Of a DNA stretch of 9,922 bases, positions 7,618 through 9,922 are shown piece after piece. The translations under genes and the position numbers were made by a program. The notes beneath the pieces were generated by a model, which was not told the origin of the DNA, did not search any database, and saw only the letters and a program-made list of their open reading frames with translations. Origin of the DNA: an uncultured Eubacterium sp. (lineage in GTDB: Bacteria; Bacillota; Clostridia; Lachnospirales; Lachnospiraceae); NCBI GenBank assembly GCA_900547255.1, contig URGC01000090.1:1-9922 (forward strand), given 5' to 3'. Each line of letters opens with the position of its first letter. Within the stretch, counting starts at the first letter, position 1.

Positions 7618-7661
7618 AACATTTATAACAGACACAGAGCTGGATGTTATAAATGTTTTGA
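7614..7661. promoter_or_regulatory. Perfect 17-bp inverted repeat shared by the icd and asnB promoters, probable operator
   Basis: TCAAAACATTTATAACA (7614-7630) is exactly repeated in reverse complement at 7645-7661, with a 14-nt spacer. The left arm contains the TTGA of the icd -35 box and the right arm ends immediately before the asnB -35 box, so the element sits between two outward promoters. Arm centres are 31 bp apart, about three helical turns, so two protein subunits would bind the same face. It is upstream of both predicted start points and thus not an RNA hairpin in either main transcript. The inner TAACA/TGTTA halves resemble half of the GlnR/TnrA consensus (TGTNA-N7-TNACA), but the outer halves do not fit, so the regulator is unknown. 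Confidence 0.65.
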
Positions 7662-7690
7662 TTGTAATATGGGCGTAGCTCTGATATAAT
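7662..7690 (+). promoter_or_regulatory. Promoter of asnB
   Basis: A -35 box TTGTAA (7662-7667, 4 of 6 consensus) is separated by 17 nt from a perfect -10 box TATAAT (7685-7690), which is preceded by TGA, an extended -10. The expected start is near 7697, giving a leader of about 44 nt. An alternative -35, TTGATT at 7658-7663, would have a 21-nt spacer and is less likely. The -35 directly adjoins the right arm of the inverted repeat. Confidence 0.65.
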
Positions 7691-7727
7691 TTGGATTTGA
7701 AGTTATAATAGTATATATAGCGATGGC

Positions 7728-7734
7728 AAGGAGG
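7728..7734 (+). promoter_or_regulatory. asnB ribosome binding site, fixes the start at 7741
   Basis: AAGGAGG ends 6 nt before the ATG at 7741. An upstream in-frame ATG at 7723 would place this site inside the coding sequence and bury the catalytic cysteine at residue 8, so 7741 is the real start. Confidence 0.9.
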
Positions 7735-7740
7735 ATTAAT

Positions 7741-9612
7741 ATGTGTGGATTTGCAGGATTTACAGGCTATCTGGAAAATGGTAAAGACGTACTCACTGAT
7801 ATGATGAACAGAATCATTCACAGAGGTCCTGACAGTGCTGGCCAGTACATTGACGACAAGGCATACATGGGATTTAGACGACTTAGTATTATCGACCTCG
7901 ATAACGGAAGCCAGCCTATGTTTAATGAAGATAGAAAAATAGTCATTACATTTAATGGTGAAATATATAATCATAGAGAATTAAGAGAAGAGCTTATTGC
8001 GAAGGGACATATATTCGCTAACAACTCTGATACAGAGGTTCTTATACATGCATACGAGGAATACGGCAAGGACATGTTAAACCGCCTGCGCGGCATGTTC
8101 GCTTTCGTTATATGGGACAGCGAGAAAGAGACTATATTTGCAGCAAGAGATTTCTTCGGAATCAAGCCTTTCTACTACACAGTTACAGATGATGGACATC
8201 TCATATATGCATCTGAGATTAAGAGTATTCTTGCTCATCCTTCATATAAAAAGGAAGTTAATCCGGTTGCCCTGGAAAACTACCTCACTTTCCAGTACTC
8301 AGTTCTTGAAGAGACTTTCTTCAAAGGAATATTCAAGCTTATGCCAGCCCATTGCATGACATATAATGTAAAGAATGGCGAGCTTAACATTGAGCGTTAT
8401 TGGGAGCCTGTATTTGAACCAGACAACAGCAAGTCTCTGGACGAATGGGTTAATGAGATTGATGATGCAATGCATGACTCTGTTGAGCATCATAAAATCA
8501 GCGATGTAGAGGTTGGTTCTTTCCTTTCAAGTGGAGTTGACTCAAGCTATGTTGCAGCTACATTTAACGGAGATAAGACATTTACAGTAGGATTTGACTA
8601 CGAAAAATATAACGAGATTAATTATGCCAAGGCATTATCTGACAAGATTAAGATTGATAATTACAGCAAGCTTGTATCAAGTGAGGAATACTGGGACGCA
8701 ATTCCTAAAATCCAGTACCACATGGACGAGCCTTTAGCAGACCCTGCTGCAATTGCGCTTTACTTTGTAAGCCAGACAGCAGCCAAGCATGTTAAGGTTT
8801 CTCTTTCTGGTGAAGGTGCTGACGAGTTCTTCGGTGGATACAACATTTATCATGAGCCATTTGACCTTAATGGATTCCAGAAGCTTCCTCTTGGTCTTAG
8901 AAAGGGTCTTGCAAATGCTGCTACTGCTATTCCTTTCAAATTCAAGGGCAAGAATTATCTTGTAAGGGCAAGCAAGAGCCTTGAAGAGCGTTTCATCGGC
9001 AATGCATTTATGTTCAATGAAGCTGAGCGTGAGAAGATTCTTAAAAATCCAACTGGCAAGTATCCTCACACAGAGCTTACAAAGCCTTATTATGACAAGG
9101 TTAAAGACCTCGATGATGTCACTAAAATGCAGTACATTGATATTAATTTCTGGCTTATCGGAGATATTCTTTTAAAGGCAGATAAGATGAGCATGGCTCA
9201 CTCACTTGAGGTTCGTGTTCCTTTCCTTGACAAGAAAGTATTTGAGGTTGCAAGACATATTCCTACTGAATATAAGGTTAACCAGCACAACACTAAGTAC
9301 GCTATGAGAATGGCTGCACACAGATATCTTCCAGACATGGTTGCTGAGAAGAAGAAGCTTGGATTCCCTGTTCCTATCAGAATATGGATTAAAGATGAAA
9401 AGTACTACAATATGATTAAGAAGGCATTCACAAGTGATGCCGCTAATGAGTTCTTCAATACTGACATACTTGTCCAGTACCTTGACGAACACAAGGAAGG
9501 CAAGGCTGACAACTCAAGAAAGATATGGACTGTATACATGTTCCTTGTATGGTACAACGATTTCTTTGGCGATGGATATAATGGTGACGAGAAAAAGGCT
9601 GCGCTTGCATAA
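7741..9612 (+). CDS. asnB: Asparagine synthetase, glutamine-hydrolysing
   Basis: The enzyme makes asparagine from aspartate, glutamine and ATP through an aspartyl-AMP intermediate. The protein has 623 residues from the chosen start. The N-terminal class II amidotransferase domain (about 2-200) starts MCGFAGF, where Cys2 becomes the nucleophile after Met removal. It shows HRGPDS (27-32), RRLSIIDL (46-53), NGEIYNH (72-78) and SDTEV (96-100). The synthetase domain has the ATP-binding loop SSGVDSS (263-269), FTVGFD, SLSGEGADEFFGGY (355-368) and, near the C-terminal third, DKMSMAHSLEVRVPFLD. All expected catalytic residues are present, so it should be active. It is transcribed alone, divergently from icd, from the promoter at 7662-7690. 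The next 310 nt contain no convincing gene, so it is probably a single-gene transcript ending at the stem at 9752-9807. Some family members act on other acids, for example on peptides, but no biosynthetic cluster is present here. Confidence 0.95.
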   Translation: MCGFAGFTGYLENGKDVLTDMMNRIIHRGPDSAGQYIDDKAYMGFRRLSIIDLDNGSQPMFNEDRKIVITFNGEIYNHRELREELIAKGHIFANNSDTEVLIHAYEEYGKDMLNRLRGMFAFVIWDSEKETIFAARDFFGIKPFYYTVTDDGHLIYASEIKSILAHPSYKKEVNPVALENYLTFQYSVLEETFFKGIFKLMPAHCMTYNVKNGELNIERYWEPVFEPDNSKSLDEWVNEIDDAMHDSVEHHKISDVEVGSFLSSGVDSSYVAATFNGDKTFTVGFDYEKYNEINYAKALSDKIKIDNYSKLVSSEEYWDAIPKIQYHMDEPLADPAAIALYFVSQTAAKHVKVSLSGEGADEFFGGYNIYHEPFDLNGFQKLPLGLRKGLANAATAIPFKFKGKNYLVRASKSLEERFIGNAFMFNEAEREKILKNPTGKYPHTELTKPYYDKVKDLDDVTKMQYIDINFWLIGDILLKADKMSMAHSLEVRVPFLDKKVFEVARHIPTEYKVNQHNTKYAMRMAAHRYLPDMVAEKKKLGFPVPIRIWIKDEKYYNMIKKAFTSDAANEFFNTDILVQYLDEHKEGKADNSRKIWTVYMFLVWYNDFFGDGYNGDEKKAALA

Positions 9613-9691
9613 GTTATGCTTTAGGTCTCCTATTTGTTTTATCCTGTTTTGGCTTGTATTTGTTTTTGGCTTGTATCCGCCAAATGCCGTG

Positions 9692-9878
9692 AAAAAATCC
9701 AAAACAGCCGGTTTTACACTTCGCTAAACCACATTTCTGGCGCAAGTGCCAAAAAGCTGCAAAAAAATCCATATTTCAAAGAATTTCTGGATTTTTTTGC
9801 AGCTTTTATTCATATTCAGCCAACCACATATTTTTTCTGTGTGTCTGGCACTTATCTTTGCTTTATTTTGGATTTTTT
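9692..9878. repeat. Nested inverted-repeat element around a 20-bp stem
   Basis: Three sets of perfect inverted repeats are nested. The outer pair is AAAAAATCCAAAA (9692-9704) with TTTTGGATTTTTT (9866-9878). The middle pair is AAGTGCCA (9744-9751) with TGGCACTT (9846-9853). The inner 20-bp pair is at 9752-9771 and 9788-9807. Outer and inner pairs share nearly the same centre. The A-run-TCC motif occurs in both the inner and outer arms. AACCACAT is also present twice in direct orientation (9727-9734 and 9822-9829). Such layered symmetry is typical of dispersed palindromic intergenic repeats or small non-autonomous elements, but copies elsewhere cannot be checked from this window. Confidence 0.5.
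9752..9807. terminator. Long perfect stem-loop, probable bidirectional terminator
   Basis: AAAAGCTGCAAAAAAATCCA (9752-9771) pairs perfectly with 9788-9807 around a 16-nt loop. The stem has GC-rich GCTGC/GCAGC near its base flanked by A-run on the left and T-run on the right, so it could terminate transcription from either direction. It lies 139 nt after the asnB stop, far for a terminator, but no better candidate exists closer. Confidence 0.55.
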
Positions 9879-9922
9879 AATGAAATTGTACATATATACC
9901 CAAAATCCGAAGCTATAGTGTA

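Larger units (their letters stand above)
9613..9922. other. Gene-free region after asnB with nested inverted repeats
   Basis: No reading frame here has a ribosome binding site or recognisable protein content; the open frames are byproducts of AT-rich repeats. It holds a 13-bp direct repeat TTTTGGCTTGTAT (9647-9659 and 9664-9676), a small TTTGGC/GCCAAA hairpin (9665-9684), and nested inverted repeats from 9692 to 9878, described separately. Nothing is seen in 9879-9922 beyond AT-rich sequence. Confidence 0.7.

Noticed and set aside
7614..7661. Naming the shared inverted repeat a GlnR/TnrA site
   Set aside because: Only the inner TAACA/TGTTA halves fit TGTNA-N7-TNACA; the outer halves (TCAAA) do not, so the regulator is left unnamed.
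7704..7709. Second perfect TATAAT upstream of asnB
   Set aside because: No acceptable -35 box lies 16-18 nt upstream and it lacks a TG extension; the TATAAT at 7685 has both.
7723..7740. Upstream in-frame ATG that would extend AsnB by six residues (MARRIN)
   Set aside because: It would put the AAGGAGG ribosome binding site inside the gene and move the catalytic cysteine away from the N-terminus, where class II amidotransferases require it.
7546..7974. 142-residue leftward open frame across the icd-asnB intergenic region
   Set aside because: It overlaps both promoters and the start of asnB in antisense and has no recognisable protein features.
9607..9619. GCATAA-G-TTATGC palindrome over the asnB stop codon
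   Set aside because: The centre is too tight for a stable hairpin and no T-run follows, so it is not a terminator.
9634..9918. 94-residue rightward frame after asnB
   Set aside because: It runs through the nested inverted repeats, has no ribosome binding site and shows low-complexity AT-driven composition.

Overview
The window looks like chromosomal DNA from a low-GC, anaerobic Firmicute, most likely a gut Lachnospiraceae (Lachnospira/Eubacterium/Roseburia-like). The reasons are AT-rich codon use, strong AAGGAGG-type ribosome binding sites, sigma-A style promoters, and the gene content (CmpB-family membrane protein, membrane-fused GDPD, eukaryote-like NADP isocitrate dehydrogenase). This placement is inference; no marker gene fixes the genus. 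Most genes are housekeeping or metabolic. I see no phage, transposase, CRISPR array, tRNA or rRNA.

Layout: a leftward block covers about 30-7549. In transcription order it holds isocitrate dehydrogenase (7549-6341), a CmpB-like membrane protein (6253-5663), a membrane-anchored glycerophosphodiester phosphodiesterase (5648-3840), PTS enzyme I (3821-2043), dihydrofolate reductase (2065-1538, overlapping the end of ptsI by 23 nt), an unrecognised membrane-anchored extracytoplasmic protein (1511-150), and a possible 30-residue hydrophobic peptide (123-31) that stops 4 nt before a hairpin (26-3). From the CmpB-like gene down to the last protein gene, gaps are 14-26 nt or overlapping, which suggests one transcription unit. 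The 87 nt gap after icd has no convincing terminator, so icd may or may not be co-transcribed.

A 191 bp divergent intergenic region (7550-7740) separates icd from the rightward asparagine synthetase gene asnB (7741-9612). It carries two well-formed extended -10 promoters pointing outward. Between them lies a perfect 17-bp inverted repeat with a 14-nt spacer whose arms overlap or abut the two -35 boxes. This is the most interesting regulatory signal in the window: it suggests joint control of 2-oxoglutarate supply (Icd) and amide-nitrogen use (AsnB). A second, smaller palindrome sits within the icd promoter.

The last 310 bp (9613-9922) contain no convincing gene. They hold a nested set of inverted repeats around a perfect 20-bp stem, probably a bidirectional terminator or a dispersed intergenic repeat.

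I did not find a clear new multi-gene system. The best leads are the shared operator, the nested repeat after asnB, and the candidate micropeptide.
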